A DNA stretch of 64,000 bases from Taibaiella sp041660405 (lineage in GTDB: Bacteria > Bacteroidota > Bacteroidia > Chitinophagales > Chitinophagaceae). How positions within the stretch are numbered: position 1 is the stretch's first letter; each line of letters starts with the position of its first letter. The position numbers were made by a program, and so were the translations under genes. The DNA is taken from positions 1 to 64,000 of the forward strand of contig JBAZWL010000020.1 of NCBI GenBank assembly GCA_041660405.1, given 5' to 3'. The notes below the pieces were generated by a model. It worked only from the letters and a program-made list of their open reading frames with translations. It made no database searches and was not told the DNA's origin. Below, piece by piece: positions 18,556 through 27,262 of the stretch.

Positions 18556-18605
18556 TATTTCCTGGCCGAAACGAAACTGAAAACCGATCATTGAAAATTG
18601 AAAAA

Positions 18606-18962
18606 ATGCCGAACCACCGAACGAACAAAACGATTGCCGGATACCACTTATTAATGATTCTTGCCGCTGCCGACTTCCGGTTTAAAACTGCTGAAGATCT
18701 GGTCATCAGGGATTACCTGGAACAGGAATTTCCTTTTCATGTAAATCTTGACCGGGAAATGGAAAAGATAAGTGTGCTGACTCCTGACCAGTGGGAAAGC
18801 CACTTTGTGAAGTACATGGACGATTTTTATGATGATGCTACTCCCGAAGAGCGGAATAATCTATTGCAATTTGCGCTGGATCTTACTAAGGCTGATGGTG
18901 TCATTACGGTAGAAGAAAATCATTACCTGCAATTGTTATTTGATACCTGGCATAATGAATAA
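18606..18962 (+). CDS. TerB-like helical protein
   Basis: Function unknown; the 118-residue protein is helical and acidic and its C-terminal part (LLQFALDLTKADGVITVEEN) resembles the TerB fold, in which a D-G loop binds metal. The ORF can be extended to a TTG at 18591, but ATG at 18606 is the more likely start. It lies downstream of ald and ends inside a long inverted repeat. Confidence 0.65.
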   Translation: MPNHRTNKTIAGYHLLMILAAADFRFKTAEDLVIRDYLEQEFPFHVNLDREMEKISVLTPDQWESHFVKYMDDFYDDATPEERNNLLQFALDLTKADGVITVEENHYLQLLFDTWHNE

Positions 18963-19067
18963 AGACTATGATTTATTTTGATTGATGTGATTTTTTTGAT
19001 TGAAACACGACCACAATTTTTAAATCATATCAATCTCACAAATCAAAATAAATCATAGTCTTTATTC
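18957..19067. terminator. Long inverted repeat / bidirectional terminator
   Basis: Perfect 27-bp arms at 18957-18983 and 19041-19067 (core AAAGACTATGATTTATTTTG), with partly complementary DNA between them. The arms contain the stop codons of both convergent genes. It can act as a two-way terminator and may be a repeat element. Confidence 0.6.
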
Positions 19068-19658
19068 AGCCGAAGGTATATCGCTATTGTTAACCGGTAT
19101 GGTGCCTCTCTGGTTTTTAATTTTCACGTAACTTAAATCCTCATTGGCTTCCAGTCCGTATCCCCAGGAGGGCTGGCCATTAATATTCATACGTACAAAC
19201 TTATCGGTATAAAAGCGCTGTAGCTTTTTATTCCAGATCAATTCTTCTGTCTTCAGATTGTCGCCTTTGGTATTTTTAACTACTACACTATCGCGTGCTA
19301 TTACATTCTGTTCCTGCGTATAATACCGGGCGCTTCGTGCAGTTACCGTGCTTTCAATCTGTAAGCTATCATTGTACATATCCATCTTCACACCCTTTAG
19401 GAAGTCTATATACGGCGGTTTGGAATTTTCATTGCCGATAAATTCTTTGGTATATAGTTTGGCTTTGGTTTTTCCCTGTTCGCTATAAATGAAAGTTACA
19501 TCCGAAGCACGGTCGTTATCCAGATCCTTAAGCTTATTATTCCCCGGAAGCTTACTCAAATCATTCTCGCAACTACTAAACACTATACAGCAAACCACAA
19601 GGAAAATGCCTTGTGGTTTACGGAAAAAATTAAATAGTCTGTTACAATAGTTATTCAT
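19062..19658 (-). CDS. lptC: LPS export periplasmic lipoprotein LptC
   Basis: LptC accepts lipopolysaccharide from the LptBFG ABC transporter and passes it to the LptA bridge. The 198-residue protein has a lipoprotein signal (FLVVCCIVFSSCEND, Cys30) and the LptC beta-jellyroll pattern (RSARYYTQEQNVIARDSVVV, LKTEELIWNKKLQRFYTDKF), repeated strand pairs with Asp/Lys-rich turns. It is the last gene of the operon after coaX and an outer membrane protein; this gene order recurs in Bacteroidota. Confidence 0.85.
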   Translation of the reverse strand: MNNYCNRLFNFFRKPQGIFLVVCCIVFSSCENDLSKLPGNNKLKDLDNDRASDVTFIYSEQGKTKAKLYTKEFIGNENSKPPYIDFLKGVKMDMYNDSLQIESTVTARSARYYTQEQNVIARDSVVVKNTKGDNLKTEELIWNKKLQRFYTDKFVRMNINGQPSWGYGLEANEDLSYVKIKNQRGTIPVNNSDIPSAE

Positions 19659-19679
19659 AAAGCTTTGCAGCTGCTAATA

Positions 19680-20993
19680 TTAATCGTATTTACGTTTGGT
19701 AAACCAAATATCGTTTAAGGAAACACCAACCGTGAATTTTACAAAAAATTCCCTGGCCAATCCATTTTGAATACTGCCTCTGCGGCCAATATCCAGCGAT
19801 GTATTCAATCGGCCAAATTGAGTATAGCTACGTTTCAAAGGGAAGGAAGCCCCTACAGATCCGCCAAAATACGTTACGTCGTTGCCATTTATTTGTATAT
19901 AATCTTTACCATAATAAGCGCCAAGACGATAAGTGGTCATAGAAAATAAATTTTTAGCTTCAGGATTAGGCGTGATTTCACCACCTACAGCCATACGCCA
20001 GGCATTATCACCTACGCCTTCTCTATCATCAAAATTTTTGAATGTACTCCAGTCTGTATAAATAAAATCCACACCTACATTCCAATGAAAATCGCGGCCA
20101 TAATGAAGACCAAAGCTATATTCAGCTGGGAGCTCCACTTTACCTTCGAAACCGTCCTGTCTGGTTTGAGGCACGGTATCAATAACAATGCTGGTTGAGG
20201 TATATTGGTAGCCTACATCGTAAGCGTCGCGTTTGGCATTCAGTTTTTGTGAAAGCGTAATAGCAGCGCCAATGTTTATATATTGTTCCTTTTTTACTTT
20301 GGCTTTGTAAAATAACCCGCCTTTCCAATACAAACCGCCGATGGTGTGGAACCTGGAGAATTCGGAGTTGCGTACATGGGGAGTATCTATGTTAACCAGA
20401 GAGCTTGAATAACTGGTGGTACCAAAAACATAACCGGCATTAAAACCAATACTCAAGCCTTTGTATTTACCCGAAAACCCAAGATAGGCATATTGTGTAC
20501 TGCCCGATCCGTTATAATTCATTATTGTTTTCCCCATACCATTTATATTCATAGTATCGGAAGCATTATAATATACATTGGACATAGGCGCAATACCTGC
20601 TGCCATACCCGCATGTTTCCCAAGAGGAATACCTAAAGTAATATAAGAGATAGTAGCCGTTCCTGAAGACGTGCTGGTATTATTCATCAATACACTGCGT
20701 GTCCTGCCTTCAAAAGCAAAGTCCAGCGTAGTAACTTTAAGAAAGCTGTAAGTGGCCGGATTGTAAGTATTTACAGAAAAAAGATCGTTATAAGCTGTGG
20801 CAATACCACCCATACCCCTAAGTATGGTGTTTCGCTGATTACCAAGATCTCCTATGCCATAACGGGAATAAGGTGAATTTTCTTTGGTAGATTTAGGACC
20901 TGATTGATCATTCAATGACTGTGCGGAAACCTGTAAACCGGTTACCAGAAAAGTTGTCAGTACTAGAAATTGCGTCTTTAGTTTAGCGCACAT
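19680..20993 (-). CDS. Outer membrane beta-barrel protein
   Basis: Predicted outer membrane protein of unknown cargo. The 437-residue protein has a signal peptide (about 1-25, ending QVSAQS), the segment SPYSRYGIGDLGNQRNTILRG and about a dozen amphipathic strands with aromatic belts, ending in a charged tail. It overlaps coaX by 11 bases and precedes lptC by 21, so the three share a transcript. The family resembles a FadL/PorV-like barrel but I cannot name a specific role. Confidence 0.75.
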   Translation of the reverse strand: MCAKLKTQFLVLTTFLVTGLQVSAQSLNDQSGPKSTKENSPYSRYGIGDLGNQRNTILRGMGGIATAYNDLFSVNTYNPATYSFLKVTTLDFAFEGRTRSVLMNNTSTSSGTATISYITLGIPLGKHAGMAAGIAPMSNVYYNASDTMNINGMGKTIMNYNGSGSTQYAYLGFSGKYKGLSIGFNAGYVFGTTSYSSSLVNIDTPHVRNSEFSRFHTIGGLYWKGGLFYKAKVKKEQYINIGAAITLSQKLNAKRDAYDVGYQYTSTSIVIDTVPQTRQDGFEGKVELPAEYSFGLHYGRDFHWNVGVDFIYTDWSTFKNFDDREGVGDNAWRMAVGGEITPNPEAKNLFSMTTYRLGAYYGKDYIQINGNDVTYFGGSVGASFPLKRSYTQFGRLNTSLDIGRRGSIQNGLAREFFVKFTVGVSLNDIWFTKRKYD

Positions 20994-21708
20994 TATGTCG
21001 TAAGATTGTGTTAAGTCCCTTTAGTAAGAGTTGAGAATCCGCAAATATCCGATTTTTTAGCTTGTCAGCAAAAAGAGGCGCGTTTCCTCCCGTTAAAACG
21101 ACATTAAGGTCGGGATATTGTTCCCGATAAAAATTTATCATTCCATCAATTTCGGCGGCAATTCCCATCAAAACACCGCTTCTGATACTGGTTTCAGTAT
21201 CATATCCCAGCAAAACAAGATCACCTTCGGCTGTAACAAGCGGCAACTGATCTGTAAATTCATGCAAAGCACGGAACCTTAATTCTACCCCGGGTGTAAT
21301 ATTTCCACCTCTGAAAGCACGGTTCTGTGGCAAAAAGTTATAAGTAATAGCGGTACCTAAACTGATAACAAGATTATTGTATTGCGGGTAAAGATTATTA
21401 GCAGCTACGGCAAGCGCCAGCCTGTCGGCTCCCAATGAATCAGGGCTATGATAAGCGTTCATGATTGGCAATGAAGTATTGCTGTTTAACACTACCAGTT
21501 GCGTATGTTCCTGTAATAAAACTTTCAACTCCGGAGGATGATTGGACACCGAACACAAAATAGCTGCTTCAGGTTTATGCTCCTCAACAATTTCCATAAG
21601 CCGTGTAAGCGCCTCTTCTTCAGAAAAATTATAGTCTTTAACCAGTTTTTCTTCCTGGAAAATAGCAGCTTTCACTCGGGTGTTTCCCCAATCGATACAA
21701 AGACGCAT
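20983..21708 (-). CDS. coaX: Type III pantothenate kinase
   Basis: First step of coenzyme A synthesis, phosphorylating pantothenate. The 241-residue protein shows the CoaX motifs: IDWGNTRVKAAIF (phosphate loop), SLGADRLALAVAA and SLGTAITYNFL, then GGNITPGVELRFRALHEFT. Type III enzymes need a monovalent cation and are not feedback-inhibited by CoA (family knowledge). Its stop overlaps the start of the barrel gene. Confidence 0.93.
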   Translation of the reverse strand: MRLCIDWGNTRVKAAIFQEEKLVKDYNFSEEEALTRLMEIVEEHKPEAAILCSVSNHPPELKVLLQEHTQLVVLNSNTSLPIMNAYHSPDSLGADRLALAVAANNLYPQYNNLVISLGTAITYNFLPQNRAFRGGNITPGVELRFRALHEFTDQLPLVTAEGDLVLLGYDTETSIRSGVLMGIAAEIDGMINFYREQYPDLNVVLTGGNAPLFADKLKNRIFADSQLLLKGLNTILRHNVR

Positions 21709-21754
21709 AAAATGATTTTATGGGTTAGAAAAAAATGCAGTTATATTGGTCAGA

Positions 21755-22360
21755 TCAGTTAAGATTGATCCTTGATTTTAATAATTCAATATTATCTACT
21801 TCCGGCATTATAGAGTTGAAATATCTTCTAAGGTATTCCATTCTTTGTACTTCGTTAAATATGCTGAGCAATTCATATTCCTGCTCACGGGTAAGGCCCA
21901 GCTTGTGGGCAATGTCATAAGAGGTCCATTCAGGCATATCTTCAGAAAGCATATTTTCAATATTGAGTATTGTATATAATCTCTGAACTTCTGTAAAAAT
22001 CAATTTTGACAAATTGGGATGGACCTTCATCTTATCATTTTCAGGATAATTGACAATCGCTCCGGAATATAATTTTTCAGGAAGGCTTTTTACAATTTCC
22101 AATATCCGGAATACTTGCAGGCCTTTAGCTTTTATATCAAAGCTTCCATCCTCATGCTCTTTGGTTATCTCTATCACTTCTATCAAAGTTCCGTGCTCCA
22201 TTATTTTATTTTCAATGGAAACCGGTATGCCAAATTGCTTTTGTTCTGCCAAGCATTCTCTGATCAGTTGTTTATATCTTGGCTCAAATATATGAAGCCG
22301 TATTATTTCTTCTGGATATACTACCACATCAAGTGGAAATATGGGAATAAAATTAGTCAT
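21755..22360 (-). CDS. LON peptidase N-terminal (substrate-binding) domain protein
   Basis: The protein has only the N-terminal domain of Lon, without ATPase or protease parts. From ATG at 22360 (MTNFIPIFPLDVVVYPEE) it has 201 residues; motifs include LHIFEPRYKQLIREC and the C-terminal helical part. Such stand-alone domains are common in bacteria and their role is unclear. It heads the coaX/barrel/lptC operon. An ATG at 22384 would add eight residues and fits less well. Confidence 0.85.
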   Translation of the reverse strand: MTNFIPIFPLDVVVYPEEIIRLHIFEPRYKQLIRECLAEQKQFGIPVSIENKIMEHGTLIEVIEITKEHEDGSFDIKAKGLQVFRILEIVKSLPEKLYSGAIVNYPENDKMKVHPNLSKLIFTEVQRLYTILNIENMLSEDMPEWTSYDIAHKLGLTREQEYELLSIFNEVQRMEYLRRYFNSIMPEVDNIELLKSRINLN

Positions 22361-22529
22361 CTCTTTAAACTGGAAAATGTTCAAATGCCCTCGTTGTAAT
22401 ACCTATACTCAAATCACGAACCTGCAATATAATACAAAATCAGGTACTTTTTTTATAAGCGAATGGTAAGATATTTTCCTTGCCTGTTCTTACATGCAGC
22501 GATCTGCCTGAAATAAAATGTAAATATTT

Positions 22530-22560
22530 TTTGGATAATTGGAAAGGATAATTACTTTTG
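22530..22560 (+). promoter_or_regulatory. trp operon promoter (Bacteroidota consensus)
   Basis: TTTG at 22530-22533, exactly 19 bases, then TACTTTTG at 22553-22560: a full match to TTTG-N19-TAnnTTTG. Transcription would start about 7 bases later, near 22567, giving a leader of about 200 bases before trpE. Confidence 0.75.
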
Positions 22561-22601
22561 CTTCGTTGCTCTGACAGGGCATACTTTAAAATTTCTTTCG
22601 G

Positions 22602-22682
22602 ATGTCTATGATCCTTACAACTGCAAATCAATATTGGTGGCTTTCACGATGGCAAAACGTGAACAGCACTGATATGCTATAA
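22602..22682 (+). CDS. trpL: trp leader peptide
   Basis: A 26-codon reading frame from ATG at 22602 (or ATG at 22608) to TAA. It holds a Tyr-Trp-Trp run at codons 11-13 and another Trp at codon 17, three Trp in 26 residues, when Trp is the rarest amino acid. It lies between a consensus promoter and an intrinsic terminator just before trpE. This matches a ribosome-mediated attenuation leader, as in E. coli trpL. The peptide would serve as a sensor of charged tRNA-Trp and needs no function of its own. Confidence 0.78.
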   Translation: MSMILTTANQYWWLSRWQNVNSTDML

Positions 22683-22736
22683 AGTTGTATCAGAATATAC
22701 CTTAACCGGCTTGCTGTTTCAGCAAGCCGGTTTTTT
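22643..22736 (+). promoter_or_regulatory. trp attenuator (pause hairpin, antiterminator, terminator)
   Basis: Three competing pairings can be drawn. Hairpin 1:2 is TTCACG (22643-22648) with CGTGAA (22658-22663). Antiterminator 2:3 is GAACAGCA (22661-22668) with TGCTGTTT (22712-22719), one G-U pair. Terminator 3:4 is AACCGGCTTGCT (22704-22715) with AGCAAGCCGGTT (22721-22732) and a T run to 22736. Stalling at the Trp codons (22635-22640) would block 1:2 and free the antiterminator. The terminator is clear; the other pairings are inferred. Confidence 0.65.
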
Positions 22737-22767
22737 ATTTTCCAAAATTTCTTAATCCATTTTCTAA

Positions 22768-24173
22768 ATGTCGTATCCTGTAAACATAGGGCTGCGCAGC
22801 CTGTCTGCCGATACCCTCACGCCTGTAAGTGCCTATCTCAAATTGCGCGATCTTTTTCCCAATACCATTCTGCTGGAAAGCTCGGACCATAGCGGAAAAG
22901 AGCATAACTATTCTTATATCTGCTGTCATCCTTTTGCCGGCATACAATTGCAGGATGGTGAAATGGTAAAGCATCTTCCTTGCGGCTCTATCCTTCGTTC
23001 TGTTGTCGACGCATCATCCAGTCAGGAAATCATTTCTTCCTTTATTCTATCGTTCCATTTCCAGGATACGGACAAAGAATGTTGCCAGGGCCGTTTTTTC
23101 GGGCATATCAATTATGATGCAGTAACCTGCTTGGAAAAAATTATTTTGGGCATAGGGAAGCTGATGTTAACATACCTGATATCAGGCTGCATATCTACCA
23201 ATATGTAATTGTGTTTGATCACTCCCATCATGCCGTTTACCTGGCAACTCAATTTGTGGAAGGCAGCGAAATACCTGAATCGGAAATGCTGGAAGCCGCA
23301 CTGCGTAACCCTCATAGCTCTTCTTTTCCTTTCGATACGGTTGGCGAAGAATTAACTGATACCTCTGAAGAAGAATACCTGAATATGGTTGTTCGTGGAA
23401 AAATGCATTGCAGGCAGGGCGATGTATTCCAGATCGTGCTATCGCGATCCTTTACACAACCTTTCAAAGGCGATGATTTCAATGTGTACAGGGCATTGCG
23501 TATGGTCAATCCTTCGCCTTATCTTTTTTATTTTGATTATGGTAATTATCGCTTATTCGGCTCTTCTCCCGAAACACAACTTAAAGTAAATAGGCATGGT
23601 GCACTAATGCATCCTATAGCCGGTACTTGCAGGCGTAGTGGCAACGAAGAAGAAGATGCATTGCTGATAAATAAGCTACTGGCGGATCCTAAAGAAAATG
23701 CGGAACACACTATGCTGGTTGATCTTGCCCGGAATGATTTAAGCAAAAGCCATGATCAGGTTGATGTTACTTTTTATAAAAAGGTGCAGCAATTTTCCCA
23801 TGTTGCCCATATCGTAAGTGAAGTAACTGCAACGCAGCCACATCATAGTGATGCCTTGCAATTGATTGCAGATACCTTCCCTGCAGGCACTTTGTCGGGC
23901 GCCCCTAAGTACAAGGCCATGCAACTTATTGATCATTATGAGCAGACGAAGCGTAGTTATTATGGTGGTTCAATAGGCTTTCTTGCTCCTGATGGAACAT
24001 TAAACCAAGCCATCATGATCCGTTCCTTTATGAGTAAAAACAATACGCTGTATTATAGAGCCGGTGCGGGCATTGTAGAATCTTCCATACCTGAACATGA
24101 GCTTCAGGAAGTGGCCCATAAGTTAAAAGGGCTACATGCCGCAATTGCTAAAGCCAAAGAAATGAAATCTTGA
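22768..24173 (+). CDS. trpE: Anthranilate synthase component I, with apparent frameshift
   Basis: First enzyme of tryptophan synthesis: chorismate plus ammonia to anthranilate. The gene reads in two frames. The first part (22768-23208) has the Trp-binding motif LLESSD and runs out of frame after NYDAVTCLEK; the second (open from before 23211 to 24173) has the catalytic region GDVFQIVLSRSF, GTCRRSGNEEED, AGTLSGAPKYKAMQLI and YRAGAGIV. Adding one A to the six-A run at 23135-23140 joins the parts as EKNYFGHREADVNIPDIRLH, giving a full-length protein of about 468 residues. Mutation, sequencing error or slippage are all possible. Confidence 0.85.
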
Positions 24174-24216
24174 ATTGGCTTACAGCTTAAACTGTTTTGT
24201 TTTTAAATTTTTTTTA

Positions 24217-24783
24217 ATGAAAATACTACTCGTTGATAATTACGACAGCTTCACGTACAATCTCTCTTTACTCGTGAAACTCCATACAGGCATACTGCCT
24301 GAGGTGAGAAGAAACGATGATATTACTTTGGAAGAAGTGGCGCATTACGATAAAATACTCCTTTCTCCAGGCCCGGGTCTTCCTTCTTCAGCTGGTGTAC
24401 TCATGGAACTTATTAAACAGTATGCTCCTTCCAAAAGTATACTGGGCGTATGTCTTGGACATCAGGCGATAGCTGAAGCTTTTGGTGCAACCTTACATAA
24501 CCTTAGCCAGGTGTATCATGGCATTGCTACTCCTGTGCAGCAGCTGATTCCCGATAGGTTATTTGCCGGACTAAGTAACACATTTGAAGCCGGCCGTTAT
24601 CATTCCTGGGTAGCTGACCGCATAGGATTTCCGGAAAGCCTGCTTGTTACTGCTGAAGATGAGCAAGGGTATATTATGGCCTTCCGGCACAAGGAATACG
24701 ATGTAAAAGGTATACAGTTCCATCCCGAAAGTATATTGACTCCGCAGGGCAAACAAATCATGGCTAACTGGCTTGACAATTAA
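24217..24783 (+). CDS. trpG: Anthranilate synthase glutamine amidotransferase component
   Basis: Class I glutamine amidotransferase that supplies ammonia to TrpE. From ATG at 24217 (MKILLVDNYDSFTYN) it has 188 residues. Motifs are the oxyanion loop SPGPGLPSSAG, the nucleophile elbow GVCLGHQAIAEAFGA with the catalytic Cys, and the His-Glu pair in GIQFHPESI. An ORF start at 24175 adds 14 residues of spacer and is not used. It lies 44 bases after trpE and is not fused to trpD. Confidence 0.95.
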   Translation: MKILLVDNYDSFTYNLSLLVKLHTGILPEVRRNDDITLEEVAHYDKILLSPGPGLPSSAGVLMELIKQYAPSKSILGVCLGHQAIAEAFGATLHNLSQVYHGIATPVQQLIPDRLFAGLSNTFEAGRYHSWVADRIGFPESLLVTAEDEQGYIMAFRHKEYDVKGIQFHPESILTPQGKQIMANWLDN

Positions 24784-24863
24784 TCCACAACCGTTTAAAT
24801 TTTTTAACTCAAACAAATGATATGATTGCTATACAAAAACCAGAGGGGGCTTTACCATACTTC

Positions 24864-25856
24864 ATGAAAAGAATATTGGACCGCCTTAAAAGCCATGACT
24901 CGCTTACTTATGAAGAAGCCAAAGAAGTACTGACAGGCATCACCAACGGCATGGTTAACGACAGCCAGGTAGCCGCATTTCTTACTGCCTTCATTATGCG
25001 ACAGGTAACGCTCGATGAGCTTGCTGGTTTCCGTGATGCCCTGATGGAACAGGTCATAAAAATAAATTTACCGGCAGCCGGAGCTATAGACATAGTAGGC
25101 ACAGGGGGAGACGGTAAGAATACATTTAATATCTCCACTTTATCATCCTTTGTTGTGGCTGGTGCAGGTTACAAGGTAATCAAGCATGGGAACTACGGAA
25201 CAACTTCTATAAGCGGTTCGTCAGATGTGCTGGAATATCTGGGTTATCAGTTTACCCCTGACGAAAGTGTATTGAGTAAACAATTGGAACAGGCCGGCAT
25301 TTGTTTCCTTCATGCCCCTTTGTTCCATCCTGCTATGAAGCGGGTTGCTGCCATCAGAAGGAATATAGGATTGCGCACTTTTTTCAATCTTATCGGACCA
25401 TTGACTAATCCTGCAAGGCCTGGCTTTCTGTTGCTGGGTGCTGCTTCTGCTGAACAGGCAAGAATGTTTCATTACTTGTTGCAGGATACCGCAATTACAT
25501 ATAAAGTTGTACATGCACTGGATGGTTACGATGAACTTTCCCTTACTGCAAATGCAAGAATATATTCCAGGATAGGTGATCGCGTCGCAACACCGGAAGA
25601 GCTTGGCCATACAAGGATATCGCATGCAGAACTGCTTGCAGGCAAAGATGTAAAAAGTGCTGCGACTATATTTTTAAACGTTCTGGAAAATAAGGCAACG
25701 ATTGCACAGCAACAGGTGGTTATAGCCAATAGTGCTATGGCAATACACTGCTTTAACGAAACAATCCCATTTGAAGATTGTACAGCGCAAGCCACAGCCT
25801 CTTTAGCTTCTGGCAAAGCTTATGAAGCATTTAAGAAATCAATTCAAATTTATTAA
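24864..25856 (+). CDS. trpD: Anthranilate phosphoribosyltransferase
   Basis: Transfers the phosphoribosyl group of PRPP to anthranilate. From ATG at 24864 (MKRILDRLKSHDSLTYEEAK) it has 330 residues, the family length; an ATG at 24822 would add 14. Motifs: GTGGDGKNTFNIST (PRPP loop), KHGNYGTTSISGSSDVLE and RRNIGLRTFFNLIGPLTNPA. It lies in the order trpE-G-D-C-F-B-A, ending 3 bases before trpC. Confidence 0.95.
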   Translation: MKRILDRLKSHDSLTYEEAKEVLTGITNGMVNDSQVAAFLTAFIMRQVTLDELAGFRDALMEQVIKINLPAAGAIDIVGTGGDGKNTFNISTLSSFVVAGAGYKVIKHGNYGTTSISGSSDVLEYLGYQFTPDESVLSKQLEQAGICFLHAPLFHPAMKRVAAIRRNIGLRTFFNLIGPLTNPARPGFLLLGAASAEQARMFHYLLQDTAITYKVVHALDGYDELSLTANARIYSRIGDRVATPEELGHTRISHAELLAGKDVKSAATIFLNVLENKATIAQQQVVIANSAMAIHCFNETIPFEDCTAQATASLASGKAYEAFKKSIQIY

Positions 25857-25859
25857 AAG

Positions 25860-26645
25860 ATGAACATACTGGAGCAAATAATCAGGCATAAAAGAAGAGA
25901 ACTGCAACTTAAAAAAAGAGCACAGCCTATCGAACGAATTATGAATTCACCTTTAATGGAAAGATCCGTTAATTCCTTTACTGATAGCATAAGGGATAAA
26001 CGTAAGCCAGGGATCATAGCGGAGTTTAAGCGGAAGTCACCATCGGAAGGTATAATCAATGTTGAAGTCGATGTAACTGAGGTCACCTCTGGATATACAA
26101 CATATGGAGCAAGCGCTTTGTCCGTACTGACAGAAGGGGGGGGCTTTGGTGGTAGCAGCTATGATCTGGATCTTGCAAGAAACAACAAAGATATTCCGTT
26201 GCTGCGCAAAGATTTTATTATAGATGAATACCAGGTAGCAGAGTCAAAAGCTATAGGGGCAGATGTGATCTTACTTATTGCAGCGGTTTTGAAACCCAAG
26301 GAAGTACAGCAGCTTGCTCGCTTTGCCCATAGTTTAGGATTACAGGTAATATTGGAAATTCATACACAAGAGGAGCTCGATAGGTTTTGTCCTGGTATAG
26401 ATGCAGTAGGTGTAAACAACAGGAACCTGAAAGCTTTCACAACAAATATTCAGCAATCCATAAACTTGTATCCACATCTGCCGGCGGAAGCGGTAAAGCT
26501 ATCTGAAAGCGGAATAAAAACACCAGCCGATGCACGACTATTGCTCCAGGCGGGTTTTGATGGATTGCTTATAGGAAGTTTATTTATGAGGGAAAGCGCA
26601 CCCCATCTCGCATTTGCAGATTTTATAAAAAGCTTGAAAAGATGA
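25860..26645 (+). CDS. trpC: Indole-3-glycerol phosphate synthase
   Basis: Closes the indole ring: CdRP to indole-3-glycerol phosphate. The 261-residue TIM barrel shows IIAEFKRKSPSEG (catalytic Lys/Glu region), ALSVLTEGGGFGGS, LLRKDFIIDEYQ, VGVNNRNLKAF and SESGIKTPADA with LIGSLFM at the phosphate site. It is separate from trpF and overlaps it by 4 bases. Confidence 0.95.
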   Translation: MNILEQIIRHKRRELQLKKRAQPIERIMNSPLMERSVNSFTDSIRDKRKPGIIAEFKRKSPSEGIINVEVDVTEVTSGYTTYGASALSVLTEGGGFGGSSYDLDLARNNKDIPLLRKDFIIDEYQVAESKAIGADVILLIAAVLKPKEVQQLARFAHSLGLQVILEIHTQEELDRFCPGIDAVGVNNRNLKAFTTNIQQSINLYPHLPAEAVKLSESGIKTPADARLLLQAGFDGLLIGSLFMRESAPHLAFADFIKSLKR

Positions 26646-27262
26646 AAGTAAAAATTTGTGGCCTTACGGAAAAGCAAAATTTATTAGACGTGCTATCCCT
26701 ATGTCCTGACTATATAGGATTAAATTTTTATCCTGGTTCTAAGCGCTCTGCAAGAGACAATAAAGAACTGATATCCTTAATGCATTCAATTACCGATGCC
26801 TGTAAAACGGGCGTTTTTGTAAATGAACGGCGAGAGACAATTCTTGAAACAGTGAATGTCTATAAACTGGATTGTGTACAGCTTCATGGTGATGAACCGC
26901 CTGTTGCTTGTGCTGCAGTCAATGCATCAAATCCGGTTATAAAAGCCTTTCAGATGATCCCTGCTTTTGACTTTAAACAATTGCATGATTACGTTGGAAG
27001 CTGTACCTACTTTCTTTTTGATAACCCTTCTGCAGGTTACGGGGGAAGCGGTCAGTGCTTTGACTGGAACGTATTGCTTAACAAAGAAATACCACTCCCG
27101 TTTTTCCTTTCCGGTGGTATTGGATTCAATCATGTGGCGCAGCTTAAAAATTTTAGACACGATCAGTTAATCGGTGTTGACGTCAATAGCAAATTTGAAC
27201 AATCACCAGGCGTGAAAAATATTAATGATTTAAAAGCATTTATTCATGAAATACGAAATTGA
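26642..27262 (+). CDS. trpF: Phosphoribosylanthranilate isomerase
   Basis: Amadori isomerisation of PRA to CdRP in tryptophan synthesis. The 206-residue TIM barrel starts with VKICGLTE (catalytic Cys) and has GLNFYPGSKR, VQLHGDEPP, LFDNPSAGYGGSGQCFDW (general acid Asp) and PFFLSGGIGFNHV. It overlaps trpC by 4 bases and trpB by 17 bases, a sign of translational coupling. Confidence 0.94.
   Translation: MKVKICGLTEKQNLLDVLSLCPDYIGLNFYPGSKRSARDNKELISLMHSITDACKTGVFVNERRETILETVNVYKLDCVQLHGDEPPVACAAVNASNPVIKAFQMIPAFDFKQLHDYVGSCTYFLFDNPSAGYGGSGQCFDWNVLLNKEIPLPFFLSGGIGFNHVAQLKNFRHDQLIGVDVNSKFEQSPGVKNINDLKAFIHEIRN

Noticed and set aside
22440..22631. 63-residue minus-strand frame before trpE
   Set aside because: It lies across the trp promoter and leader, has no recognisable features and is better explained as a shadow of regulatory DNA.
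23141..23210. Programmed -1 frameshift in trpE
   Set aside because: Only a plain A6 run is present, without a canonical X-XXY-YYZ site in the right frame or an evident downstream stimulatory hairpin; error or mutation is simpler.
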